From: Poa pratensis
Taxonomy: Eukaryota; Streptophyta; Magnoliopsida; Poales; Poaceae
DNA: 64,000 nt
Direction: 5' to 3'
NCBI GenBank assembly: GCA_947311845.1
Contig: CAMZMU010000040.1
Coordinates: forward strand, 65,839,564 to 65,903,563
Shown here: positions 1 to 11,249 of the stretch, in pieces
How positions within the stretch are numbered: position 1 is the stretch's first letter
Layout: every line of letters begins with the position of its first letter
Made by a program: the position numbers and the translations under genes
The notes under the pieces: model-generated
Database searches by the model: none
What the model saw: only the letters and a program-made list of their open reading frames with translations
Told to the model about the DNA's origin: nothing

Positions 1-2589
1 CACTTGGAAACACTTGATTCTTACTTTCTGCGCCTAGCTGAAAGGCGTTAAAGAAAAGCGCTTATGGGAGACAACCCATTATTTTATTTCTGCAATTTTT
101 CTTTTTTTGAGTCAAGGAGTTGTTTACTTCTGTAACAATTCCTTTGTATCTTTATTTTATCGCATTGTTGTGCCAAGTATTGCCTCTAATAGGAAGATGA
201 TGCTAGATTTGGATTTCTGCGCAGGAACAGATTTCTGCTGTTCACCGTTTTAATTCTGTAAAATCACAGAAAAATTATTTAAATCTGCAAATTTTTTGCG
301 TGATCCTCAGATATGTACGCATCTTTCGTTAGTTTAAAGTTTTTCGATCTGAGCAACGTAAGTGCCTCGAAAAAATTCGTCTTTGCGGACTGTTCTGTTT
401 AGACAGATTCTGTCTTTTATTTTTCGCATTCTCTCTTTTACTAGTGTTGAGTGGAATTCTTTTTTAGGGTGAAGAGCTTCACATAACATCAGTGGCAGTA
501 GCTAATGTTAAAAGTAACGGTCATGTTTGTGTCCTTATAGAACATGTGAGTTTTTGATTGTGCACTAACCCTCTAATGAGAATTACTTTGAGTTTGGTGT
601 GGCGGAAGTTTTCAAGGGTCAAGAGAGAAGGATGATATAATGTGATCAAGAAGAGTGAAGAGCTTAAGCTTGGGGATGCTCCCATGGATCACCCCAGCAT
701 ATTTCAAGAAGACTCAAGCGTCTAAGCTTGGGGATGCCCAAGGCATCCCCTTCTTCATCAGCAACTTATCAGGTCATCTCTAGTGAAACTATATTTTAAT
801 TCTTTCACATCATATGTGCTTTACTTGGAGCGTCTGTGTGCTTTTATTTTCAGTATTTTATTTTTTATGGTCAACTTGATTGGACCCCAGCATTCTTGAT
901 TGGGAGAGAGACACGCTCCGCTTTTTCATATGAATACTCCTATTCTTCACTTATACTTGTTGAGTATTCTTATCTAGCTATTGCTATGCTTTTAGCTCCT
1001 GTTTTGCATGCATCTCTTATTCAGAGCTGTTAGTTCTTTTAAAGAAAGTACTCTCTTGCTTCACTTATAATTGTTTGGAGAGTTTATGTTGAAATAAATT
1101 GATTGGTGTTTGGTTGGAACAGAAAATGTTGCATGTGGTAGATGGTATAATGGAAAAAGCTTACATATTCTTGTAGATCATGTATTGGATAATTTGATAC
1201 TTGTCAATTGTTTTGAGTTATCAAGTAGTTCATGTTTAAGCTTTTGTATCATGTAGTTAAAACCTATTAATGAAGAACTACCGTAAAGCTCGTTGAAATT
1301 TGGTTTGCATGATTGGTATCTCTAAGGTCTAGATATTTTCTAGTAAAAGGGTTTGGTTAACAAGGAAGACAGTGTAGAGTCTTATAATGCTTGCAATATG
1401 TTTTCATATAAGCTTGCTGTGTCGGTTGATATCCTGTGTTTGCTTCAAATAACCTTGCTAGCCTAAACTCTGTACTGAGAGGGAATGCTTCTCGTGCATC
1501 CAAAACCTTGAGCCAAAATCCATGCCATCTGTGTCCACCATAACTACCTATATGTGGTATTTCCTTGCCATTCCAAGTAAATTTTTCATGTGCTACCTTT
1601 AAACTATTCAAACTTATTACTCCTATTTTGTGTCAATGTTTACCAAGCTCATGAGGACGGGGTGGATGTCTTTATGTCAACTGTCAAACAGACTTTACCA
1701 CCGGACTAGCGGCATATACATCCGCTTATCCATTAATTTTGCAAAAAGAGCTGGCAAATGGGGTGCCCAGTCCCAATTAATTACAACTTTAACCGCTTAA
1801 TTCTCTTCACATTTTTGCCCTGATTTATCAGTCAAGCAATGACAAACAGTGAAATATCTGCATGTGTAAACAAAAGAGAAAGAGGGATGATCTGCCTTGC
1901 TGGTAGAAATAACGTCCTTCATGGGAGCCGCTCTTAAAAGTCTGGTTGGCAGGGGTCATATTGTACTTTCCATTTTCTGATTCGTTGACAATTAACAAAC
2001 ACCTCTCAAAACTTATTTTTACTCTCTATATGATTTCAAAAACTTAAAAAGCTCTAGCACATGATTTAATCCCTGCTTCCCTCTGCGAAGGGCCTTTCTT
2101 TTACTTTTATGTTGAGTCAGTTTTCCTACTTCTTTCTATCTTAGAAGCAAACACTAGTGTCAACTTTGGTGCAACAATTTTTATATGCTCGTATATTGCA
2201 CTTATTATATGCTTTGTGTTGACAAATATCCATGAGATATATATGTTGAAAGTTGAAAGCAATTGCTGAAACTTAAATCTTCCTTTGTGTTGGTTAAATA
2301 CCTTTTACTTAGAATCTATTGCTTTATGAGTTAACTCTTATGCAAAACTCCTTGATGCTTGTCTCGAAAGTACTATTCATGAAAAGTTTTTGCTTATATG
2401 ATTCAGTTGTTTGCTCATTGTCTACTTGCTAGCAAACTATAGACCATTGACCTGGATCACTTCATTCATAACATGTGCTTTACAATATTATTTGATCAAG
2501 ATTATGATTGTGGCATGTCACCTCAGAAATTATTTTGTTTTTATCGTTTTACCTACTCGAGGACGAGTAGAACTAAGCTTGGGGATGCT
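1..2589 (+). mobile_element. Ty3/gypsy internal region, 3' non-coding part, with polypurine tract
   Basis: This stretch has no usable coding frame and reads as the spacer between gag-pol and the 3' LTR of a Triticeae gypsy element. The motif AAGCTTGGGGATGC occurs near 667, near 725 and again directly before the LTR at 2574-2588, where it would act as the polypurine tract that primes plus-strand DNA synthesis. The 5' LTR, primer binding site and polyprotein lie outside the window. The Sabrina/WHAM-like assignment is from memory of the family and was not checked by alignment. Confidence 0.8.
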
Positions 2590-4201
2590 TGATACGTCTC
2601 AAACGTATCTATAATTTCTGATGTTCCATGTTGATATTATACCAATTGTTACATGTTTTATATACACTTCATAGCATTTTTATGCATTTTCTGGGACTAA
2701 CCTATTAACAAGATGCCACTGTGCCAGTTCCTGTTTTCTGCTGTTTTTGTATTCCAGAAAAGCTAGTCTGGAAATATTCTCGGAATTGGACGAAACTTGG
2801 ACAGAACCTCCTATTTTTCCAACACGAAGACGGAGTCCAGAGGAGACACGGAGGGGAGCCACGTGGCACCCACACCATGGGGCCGCGCGGGCCCCCCCTG
2901 CCGCGCCGTGGTGTGGTGTGGGGCCCTCGTGGCTCCGCAGCCGCCGCCCTTTCGCCTATTTATTCCTCCCGACGCGAAAACCCTAAATACCCGAGCCATT
3001 ATCCATGAAAAGTTCCAGAGACGCCGCCGCCGTCAACCCTAGCTCGGGAGGGTTCAGAAGCTCTTCCCGGCACCCTGTCGGAGAGGGGAATCATCACCGG
3101 AGGGCTCTACATCACCATGCCTGCTTCCGGAGTGATGCGTGAGTAGTTTATCCTTGGACTACGGGTCATGGCAGTAGCTAGATGGTTGTCTCTCCACTTT
3201 ATGCTATCATGTTTAGATCTTGTGAGCTGCCTATCATGATCAAGATCATCTTATTGTAATGCTACATGTTATGTTTGCTGGGATCCGATGAATATTGAAT
3301 ACTATGTCAAGTTAATTATCAATCTATCTTATATGTTATTTATGATCTTGCATGCTTTCCGTTACTAGTAGATGCTTTGGCCAAGTAGATGCTTGTAACT
3401 CCAAGAGTGAGTATTTATGCTAGATAGTGGGTTCATGCCTCCGGTAATCTGGGAGAGTGACAATAACTTCTAAGATTGTGGATGTGCTGTTGCCACTAGG
3501 GATAAAATAACCGATGCTTAGCTTAAGGGTACGCCGTTAGGTCTAATGCATTTGTTTACTTTACGCACATTACTTAATGCAATTATCCGTTGTTTGCAAC
3601 TTAATACCAACGGGGAACTCGGTATGACAACCTGGCGGTGGATTATTAGTCATAGACGCTGTTGGATAACGGTCTATATATTTTGTCGTAATGCCCACAT
3701 GAATATCATAGTAATCATCATGTCATATATATGCATTGTTATGCGCTTAATATTTTGTCAATTGCCCTGCTGTAATTTGTTCACCCAGCATGTTAGTTAT
3801 CTTTTACGGAGAGACACCACTAGTGAACTGTGGACCCCGGTCCATTCTTTTACACTGATAATACAACCAACTGCAAACACTGTTCCTTTTCATTCTCTGC
3901 AATTTACTACTGTTTTCCACACCATACGTTTAATCCTTTGTTTTCAGCAAGCCGGTGAGATTGACAACCTCACTGTTTCGTTGGGGCAAAGTAGTTTGAT
4001 TGTGTTGTGTGCAGATTCCACGTCGGCGCCGGATTCCCTGGTGTTGCGCCGTGCCATATTCCGCCACCAACAACCTTCAGAAGTGATTTCTTGCTCCTAC
4101 TGGTCGATTAAACCTTGGTTTCATACTGAGGGAAACTGCTGCTATATTGCTTCATACCTTCCTCTTGGGGTTTCGCAGTGAACGTGTGATCCACGCAATC
4201 A
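2590..4201 (+). repeat. 3' LTR of the gypsy element (Sabrina/WHAM-like)
   Basis: The LTR begins TGATACGTCTC right after the polypurine tract and ends in CAATCA, giving about 1.6 kb, a normal size for this family. A GC-rich section with CCGCCGCC runs and a possible promoter region lies around 2880-3060. Open frames inside it, including one of about 210 codons at 3546-4181, are chance frames in LTR sequence. The target duplication cannot be verified because the left end is not in the window. Confidence 0.85.
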
Positions 4202-4466
4202 AGTCACGAGTCGGTGAAAGAGAGGAAACGAGCACCGCCGCCCGTCGGAACCCCGCCAATTGCCTCCATTTCCCCCGCACAAGGAGGCCTCCCCCAGCAA
4301 AAGAACACTCCTGCCACCCTTCGGTAGAGGGCCCACCGCCACCGTGGGCTCAGGCCAACGTCAGCGGCGGGGGAGATAGTCGACGGGGAGGGGTTGGCAG
4401 CGGCGCCGGGGTTTGTCCCTGGCGTCGCTTTGGGGAGCTATTTTAAAATTCACAACAATTTTGTTA
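4202..4466. other. GC-rich unassigned sequence next to the LTR
   Basis: CG-rich sequence follows the LTR up to about 4440. One frame (4147-4446) is open but starts inside the LTR, so it is not a credible gene. It may be a fragment of a former 5' leader or another element; nothing identifies it. Confidence 0.3.
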
Positions 4467-4494
4467 GTATATATATATATATATATATATATAT
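4467..4494. repeat. (TA)n microsatellite
   Basis: An uninterrupted run of about 14 TA dinucleotides. Confidence 0.95.
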
Positions 4495-4726
4495 TTAATG
4501 TCAGAAAAATTCTGAACTATTTTTCTCATATTCTATGTCAAATGTTTGAGTGAGCCGTAAAGTTTCAAATTGATAAATTATATGGTTTGAGAGATTAAAA
4601 AGAGAGATTGTTTGAGAGTGAAAAAGAAGAGTTAACACCGATCTTGATGCATCTATGAACAACCCAGATAGAGGGGTGTAACTGAGTCCATGTTCAGAAA
4701 ACTGCTCTAAAAAATGTGAGCTAGTA

Positions 4727-4855
4727 CTCCCTCCGTCCATGAAAAGATGTCTCAACTTTCTCTAAATTTACATGTATCTACACACTAAAGCTTGTCTAGA
4801 TATATGCATATTTAGACAAAGTTGAGACATCCTTTTATGGACGGGACGGAGGGAG
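4727..4855. mobile_element. Stowaway MITE (129 bp)
   Basis: Terminal inverted repeats CTCCCTCCGTCC at the left and the complementary GGACGGAGGGAG at the right bracket a palindromic body. TA dinucleotides at 4725-4726 and 4856-4857 are the Tc1/mariner-type target duplication. The element is complete and would need a mariner transposase supplied in trans. Confidence 0.95.
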
Positions 4856-4857
4856 TA

Positions 4858-5449
4858 CCACACAAGATCGATCGAGAGTGGTGTTTTGACCCGCGAGATC
4901 ATATGCTTCTCTTAGAATAAAATTTTAAAATAAATAGTAAAATATTTTAAAACATTCTTAATTTTTTTTGGAGATGAACATATACGAATGTTCTACGTAC
5001 CTGCCAAGTTTGGTGATATGTGTTGTGCTCCAAGCGAAAAAAACAAAATGAGTGCTCCAAAAAGATATTTTAAAAATCCCATTTTGGTCACCAAATTTGT
5101 TATTTTGCACAGAGCATCACAATTGTTATTTTACCACGAATTTGTGCATATATGTAGAAAATTTGTATGTGTTCTTCACCAACTGTTTTCAGAATGTTTT
5201 GAAATGTTTATCATTTTTTTTCAATCTTTTATTCTAACAGGAGCGTATAAACTCGGGAGCAATCGACAATTTCCGGGCTCAAGAGTCAAAACTCAACTGT
5301 TGATCACAGCAATAAAACACACTTATGTCGCTAACCTTTTCATACTGTTCTACACAAGAATACGTACAAGCATCACACTCGCGGAACTAATTGCTACTAA
5401 AATTTCTAGAACATATAATTTATTCCCTGACCACAGGCCGGTCAGTGGA
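4858..5449. other. AT-rich spacer, probable 3' flank of the next gene
   Basis: No gene or repeat is recognised. The right part (about 5240-5449) is the likely 3' untranslated region of the minus-strand gene that ends at 5450. Confidence 0.4.
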
Positions 5450-6257
5450 TCAGACTATGGTACAGGCGTTGGGATTCTCCTCGCTGAAGATGGCCGTGAG
5501 CCGTTTGGCGTCCGTGGCCATGCTGTAGATGCCCTCGCGCACCGGCGTCGGGTAGCACCACCTGTACTCGCCGGAGAAGTACTCGTGCCGCCTTGGCGTG
5601 CCCGCAGCGCCGAGCATCTCCCACCGAGTCAGCGGCGACGGTGCGTACCTGCCGTAACCGCCGTGCCCGTGCGGCGCCGCCGGGGAGTAGGCGTGCTGGT
5701 ACTGGTGCTGGTTGCCGTACGCGGCGTCAACGCTCGTCCCTGCAGCCGATGCATGCTGGTATGCGTCGGCAACGTTCGGCGGCGGCGCTGATCCGGCGTA
5801 TACCGGCCCAGCTGCCGTGTTGAAGCTGACGCGCTTGGACTTGGACTTCCTGCGCTTCCGGGGCTTCCCGGCTGCTCCGGACGGTGCGGCGGTGGCTGGG
5901 GCGAACGGGCCGTGGACTTGCGGTGGCTGCGCTGATGAGATAGCGTGGCTGGTGGTGGTGACGGTGCGTGCGGTTGGACGCACGTAGCATGTTTGGGCGT
6001 GAGGGTACGCCATGGCGTAGTCCAGCTTCTCCTTCCTCGTCCATCCCTTACGGCGACCTGTGAGACGGTGCAGCAAAATTGAGATGCACATCATGATAGG
6101 ACTTTCGGTATGAATAAAACTTACCGTTGCATTTCTTGATGACCTTAGCTATGATCCGGCCCAAGATACAGCAACCCATTTGCCTCTCTGGAGCTGCCAA
6201 TTCCATCTCACCGGCTCTCTCATCTGCATATACATGTGTACGCATACGTGAACTCAT
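5450..6257 (-). CDS. Uncharacterised plant protein with C-terminal CaaX-like tail (2 exons)
   Basis: Two exons on the minus strand, 6257-6125 and 6057-5450, are joined by a 67-bp intron with GTAAGT donor and CACAG acceptor. The joined frame is 741 nt, 246 residues plus stop. The N-terminal exon has Met-rich and Cys-Cys residues (MGCCILGRIIAKVIKKCN). The middle holds a basic stretch RKRRKSKSKRVSF that could be a nuclear signal, then a Tyr/His/Pro-rich region. The C-terminus (ATDAKRLTAIFSEENPNACTIV region) looks conserved, and its last four residues CTIV fit a CaaX-like prenylation box, although Val is an atypical last residue. I do not recognise a named family. An in-frame ATG at 6206 and a possible upstream intron acceptor near 6235 make the start uncertain. 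A Helitron begins 134 bp upstream. Confidence 0.7.
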
Positions 6258-6301
6258 GGTATAGTTGGCTACTCAATTCAGCTTAATTAGGTCAATAACG
6301 G

Positions 6302-6318
6302 CTCTCTCTCTCTCTCTC
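6302..6318. repeat. (CT)n microsatellite
   Basis: About eight CT units in the presumed 5' leader or promoter of the 5450-6257 gene; CT tracts are common in plant 5' leaders. Confidence 0.85.
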
Positions 6319-6391
6319 AAACTCCTAAAACATGGATTGAAACGAATGATCTTTTGAGAGAATAGTCTTCTCTTGGTTGGTGCAGGAAAGA

Positions 6392-8147
6392 TCTCTACTA
6401 TATAATATGTCTTCAGGTGAGAGAATGATCTTGGAGATTTCTAGCACCGTAGTAGAGCCTCACGTCGGCTCTCTGGTCGGCGGCGAAGACGAACTCGATG
6501 AGCGAGCGGATCGGGCTAATCCCGGTCCGGTGGCGAAGAGGAGCAGGGTCTGCGCCGCGTCGGTGGGGGTGACCCTGTCGATCGGGAACCCCTTGCCCGT
6601 GACGGCGCCGAGCTCCACCACGTCCCCATCGCGGAGACCGCAGAGCTTCTCCGCCGTCCGAGTTCTTCTCCCCTTCTTGCCTTGAAAAGTTGGGGCAAAC
6701 TCAAGCCCTGACGGCCTGCACTGTTGGAGTAGATGGGGAAGCGGCGCATCTGGACGCTGAGCTCCGCCTGGCGCCTCCGGCCTCCACCTCGCAAATTGGA
6801 GCAGCAGATGCGGCATCCGCCGTTCTGGACACCGAGCAGAGGTTTGCGCCCGCTAGCCTCACCCATCTAGCTGCTAGATTCTAGCACCTCTGCTCCATGG
6901 GACGATGGATTTTGTGCAAACTATGAGTAGCTGCAGCTGCGCTTGAATTCTCTCTGATGCTCTTTGATTTGGGACGATCAATTAGTTGTGGGGTGGCGGA
7001 AGACGACAGCCTGGTGCTGCTTGCGGGAAAGCGGCGAGGTGGCGGAAGGCGAGGAGCGAGCGAGCGGCGCGGGGACGGCGGTAGGTTGCGGGCGAGGCCG
7101 TCGACGCATCTGGGGCAGAGAATGCGATTAGGAAGTGATCGATCCAGGGTCGTGCTTTCGTGTGCGTACAGAATAGCAGATGGCTAAGGCTTGGCCGCTT
7201 GAGTACTTCGTGGGCCTACATGTCATGCCTGCATGTGTGTATTGCAATACTTATTATTTTAGGACGGAAGTGTCGTATAGTGAATGTATACATGCACGTA
7301 GCTGCGAGAAACAGTACTGATAGATTTGATTAATGCTAAAAGATTAGCTCACCCTTGACTGAATTTACTCAACGATTTCCTTGGCCAAGGTTTGCACTTC
7401 TGTGTTTATTCTAGAATTATATCCTTTTATTTTTCTTTGAATACAACTATTGAACAAAAGGGATGAGATTTTAAATGTTCACAGGTAAGTTTATTATAGT
7501 TTTCAAATTAATTACATTTCAATATAAGAAAGTAAAACCTTAGCTTATGTGGATATTTCTTTCTATGGTCGTCAACTATGTTTACATGTGGTGGGTAAGA
7601 AAAAACTTGAGAAAGCCTTGTGCGCCTCCGCGCTGCAGAAGTTTCTCTCCCGATGCAACGCACAGGATTTAGTTTGTACCGACATTTTTTAAAAATAAAT
7701 TGGTTTTTTCTTCCTCATGTGTTAGTGGATTTTGGGTCGAAATTTACGTTGCGGCGACATTTTCCGACAACAGTAGATTTTTCCCGTGGCATCGCACGGG
7801 CGCTTCACTGATATTTGCAAATTCTTATGTTATTAGGTGATACACCATGTATGTAGATGATGCAAAGAGTCATTTTTTTTTTGCATGTTGAGGAATTTAA
7901 GTGAGCTGGTTTGTAGAAGAAGAGCCATGAACTGGAGTATATCTTAAGCTGACTTTTGGATACCCCGTGATGTATATACAAAGAAAATTAGGAAGTAAGT
8001 TGTGAGTATTTCTTTTACCTTTGCAAGGATTGTCGTATAATAGGACATGTAAGAGAAAAGCAAACATTATTCTAAAACGATGATTACTTCAAACCTAATA
8101 TGTTTCATGTATTTTAAGCCCGTTGCAACGCACGGGTATTTTGCTAG
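6392..8147 (+). mobile_element. Helitron A, non-autonomous, with captured gene fragment
   Basis: The 5' end reads A|TCTCTACTATATAATATG, a TC start after a target A. The 3' end has a short palindrome CCCGTTGCAACGCACGGG (8119-8136) and terminates in CTAG followed by target T (8147/8148). These are the hallmarks of a rolling-circle Helitron, which makes no target duplication. No Rep/helicase gene is present, so it depends on a partner. A related internal palindrome lies near 7778-7796. The 5' third carries a broken gene fragment on the opposite strand. Confidence 0.75.
6431..6690 (-). pseudogene. Fragment of pKIWI502-like FAD/NAD-binding oxidoreductase
   Basis: The minus strand encodes TAEKLCGLRDGDVVELGAV followed by TGKGFPID and then LLLFATG, a pattern I recognise from plant fruit-protein pKIWI502-like plastid oxidoreductases of the ferredoxin-NADP reductase fold. 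The FATGTGISPIRS nucleotide-binding loop is broken by a one-base loss at the second glycine. The other frame then continues ISPIRSLIEFVF and YYGARN. Only one or two exons' worth is present, inside Helitron A and antisense to it, so this is a captured and decayed fragment. GC-rich sequence at 6957-7190 may be another part of the captured gene. Confidence 0.75.
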
Positions 8148-8225
8148 TATATACTAAAGCGAGCTAGGTAGGTACTACGAATCGAATAACGAAATGGGTT
8201 CACCAACAACCTTATGCACATACCA

Positions 8226-10746
8226 TATACTACTATATATGAAAGCTGAGCGATTTAGCGAGCTGTGGTTGCTCGGGCACAGTTCATCACTGTTCATAGG
8301 AACAGTGTTGAATAGTGTTTTCATCCGTGCCGTCCGTCGCCGATCGAACGGCTCTCACCACACGCCCGTGACAGTTTTGCAAAAAAAACCCTTCACGAAC
8401 CGAACAAACAAACCCGCAGTCCACAGCTTAACGGTACAAAGGACCAAACTGCAATTAGGACAAAGTTGGAGATCTTTTTTGCAAAAACGTCACCAAATTC
8501 CCTCCCTCCCCTCCTCCTCGCGCGCGCGGCCGGAGGTCGCCGGCGCCGCCGCGACGCGTCCTCGCCGCTCCGGCCTCCCCCGTCCAGATCGACGCGCACG
8601 GCGGGCTCCGCCGTCCTCTCCGCCACCCTCCCGCTGAGTTTCGCGTCCCGAAACGCGGCGACCTCGCCGGAATCGACGCCGACGCGCCCGCAGCCCGCCG
8701 CCGCTTCCGCGCACCGCAGCCGTCGCTCCGGCGACCTACAGGCGGCGGCGCCGCCACTATCGCGTTGCTAGCGTCGAGGCGCGTCCAGCGCGCCAGCCTT
8801 CGCCTCCTGGCTCGCCGTGGTTTGCCGCCGGCGTTCGCGTCGCCGCCGCGGCAGCTCCGCCCGCTGGTGACGTCAACGTGACGTCCCAGCGGGCCTGGGC
8901 CGCCTGTTGGGCCGGGCTGGCTGCTGCGCAGCTGGCTCGGCCTTTTTATTTTTCCTTCTGTTTTTTTTCCCTGATTTCCTTTTTTTAAAAGCTTTTCAAA
9001 CTCCAAAATGTGGACATTTTCAAATCTCCACAACTCCAACATGTTGACATATTTAATTATTTTCACATCTCCGCAACTCCAAAATGTGGACATTTTCAAA
9101 CAAATTCAAATCTCCACAACTCCAAAATCTGGACATTTTCAAAATTTAAATTTTACCACATTCCCCCTACTTTTCTTTCTTCAAAAACTTTTGTAACTTT
9201 CGAAATACAACTTCAGTAATTTTCAGATCTGCACATCTTTAAAATGTGAACATTTCCAAAATTTGAATTCCACCACAAAAACGCACCACACAGATTTGAA
9301 TATTTCAAACTTTTTAAAATCCTTTCAAATCTAACTACTTCGCCAACTTTTAGAACTGAAAATTTTATGAACTGCACAACTTCAAAATGTGGACATTTTC
9401 AAAATTTGAATTTTACTACATTTTCCCTACTTTTCTTTTACCAAAAACTTTTGTAACTTCTCAAACACAACTTCAATAATTTTCAGGTCTGCACAACTTT
9501 AAAATGTGGACATTTTCAACATTTCAATTTCCCCACATAAACGCATCATACAGATTTGAATATTTCAAAAAAATTAAATACTTCAAAAACTAACTATTTC
9601 ACCAACTTTTGGAATTGAAAACTCTATGACCGTACAAATAATTCAAAACTGTAAATCTTCCCAATTTCACCAATTTTCGAAGTCTATTTGACCCAAATTT
9701 TCCGGATTTGAATTTTACTACATTTTCCCTACTTTTCTTTTTCCAAAAACTTTTGTAACTTCTCAAACACAACTTCAATAATTTTCAGGTCTGCACAACT
9801 TTAAAATGTGGACATTTTCAACATTTCAATTCCACCACATAAACGCATCATACATATTTGAATATTTCAAAAAAATTGAATACTTCAAAATCTAACTATT
9901 TCACCAACTTTTGGAATTGAAAACTCTATGACCGTACAAATAATTCAAAACTGTAAATCTTCCCAATTTCAACAATTTTCGAAATCTATTTGACCCAAAT
10001 TTTCCGGATTTGAACAATTTTTACACGTCCACTTTTTTTGAATCTCACAAATTCTCAAAAACTATACATTTTTTAAGCGTTCGAACAATTCAATCCACTA
10101 AATATTCCAAAACTCTACAAAATATTTAAAAAAGGTCAGAGAAACATGCTACCTACCTACAACAAAATAAGAACATGTTTTAACACTCCAATTTCTCCAA
10201 CATTTCGGTGAACAAAAAAAATATATCGTACAAAAAAAAAACACCAAGGCCGTGGCGTGACGCCACGCAACATTCAACGGAGGTGGCATCACATCCTTCC
10301 GCGCACCATCTTCATCAAGCTCAGCTTCCCAGAACTCCATTAGATCACCGAGATCGCTTCTGCCTTCCATTGTAAATCCAGCTATAGCAGGATGGAGAAG
10401 GATACAAAATAACCAGCGAAGCAAAATGTACCACCAGCCATATATGACCACCAGCCGCCCAGCAACCTCAACAGCCGCCAAGCAAACACGCGTCCCGCCA
10501 CACGTCACCACTGTCCGGCATGCATTCCTTGAGCGGCGCTGTGTCGCGTAGCTTAGGATCCTCACTGCTGACAGGTATACAATACTACAGCTTCTACTCC
10601 CTCGCTTTCAACCAATCTGCACGTATATATTCTCTAATTGACGCACAACACAATACTGTCGACAGCTAAAACAATCAGCAACAACATATGCTACAAAAAA
10701 AAAATCCAAAAGATCCGCGGCGTGACGCCGCGCGAAATTCTACTAG
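8226..10746 (+). mobile_element. Helitron B, non-autonomous
   Basis: The 3' end carries the palindrome CGCGGCGTGACGCCGCG (10716-10732), then CTAG (10743-10746) and target T. The 5' end is placed near 8226 (TATACTACTATATATG), where the usual TC is not clear. The body has a GC-rich block (8490-8890) and a long AT-rich block with repeated 'aaaatgtggacattttca' words. The GC block shares stretches such as GAGTTTCGCGT.CCGAAACGC with Helitron D at about 30100, so the two belong to one family. A second palindrome GTGGCGTGACGCCAC at about 10248-10262 lacks CTAGT and may be an old terminus. The open frames in the GC block are not genes. Confidence 0.7.
9411..10015. repeat. Direct tandem duplication, unit about 302 bp, inside Helitron B
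   Basis: The block starting TTTTACTACATTTTCCCTAC at 9411 recurs at 9713 with few differences. A weaker older copy is visible from about 9150. The repeat is AT-rich and contains the short inverted word TGGACATTTTCA. Confidence 0.9.
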
Positions 10747-11109
10747 TAATCATTTATCTACCATACCATGGATTGCATTGTAATGTATCCAACAGTCCAA
10801 CGGAAATAGTTCAGCATCTGAGCTGAATTTTTTTAAAGCCGGCAGCGTAAGTGCCGCCCCTTGTTTTGTCGTGTGGATATGTACTGAGCAGACGACAAAC
10901 AAGAGTGAGTGGTGTCAGAATATATGCTTCGGGAGAAATATCAGTTCATCCGACAAAAGCTACTTCTTTCGAAACGAGAAATGCATGTGACCCAGCGTCT
11001 GCATCAACCAATGCACACAACCATCTTTATTAAATAGTTCATAAAAAACCAAAATACAAATCATGGGCCACAATGGTGGCAACCAAAATGAGCCAACGGA
11101 AAATCAATA
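10747..11109. other. Unassigned spacer
   Basis: No gene or element recognised between Helitron B and the next MITE. Confidence 0.4.
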
Positions 11110-11232
11110 CTCCCTCCGATCCATATTAGTGGGCATAGCTTTGTCTAAATTCATATGTATCTAGTTAAATATTTAGACTATATACATATGTATCTAGACA
11201 AAGTTATGCCCACTAATATGGATCGGAGGGAG
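11110..11232. mobile_element. Stowaway MITE (123 bp)
   Basis: Nearly perfect palindrome from CTCCCTCCGATCC to GGATCGGAGGGAG, flanked by TA at 11108-11109 and 11233-11234. Confidence 0.95.
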
Positions 11233-11249
11233 TAACATAAATCCTTTAT

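Noticed and set aside
3546..4181. Open frame of 211 codons
   Set aside because: It lies entirely inside the gypsy 3' LTR, which is non-coding in related elements.
8455..9099. Long open frames on both strands in a GC-rich block
   Set aside because: They are Arg/Pro-rich low-complexity translations of Helitron B sequence and overlap each other in several frames.
9411..10015. Direct repeats considered as a CRISPR-like array
   Set aside because: There are only two units of about 302 bp without spacers, inside a plant Helitron.
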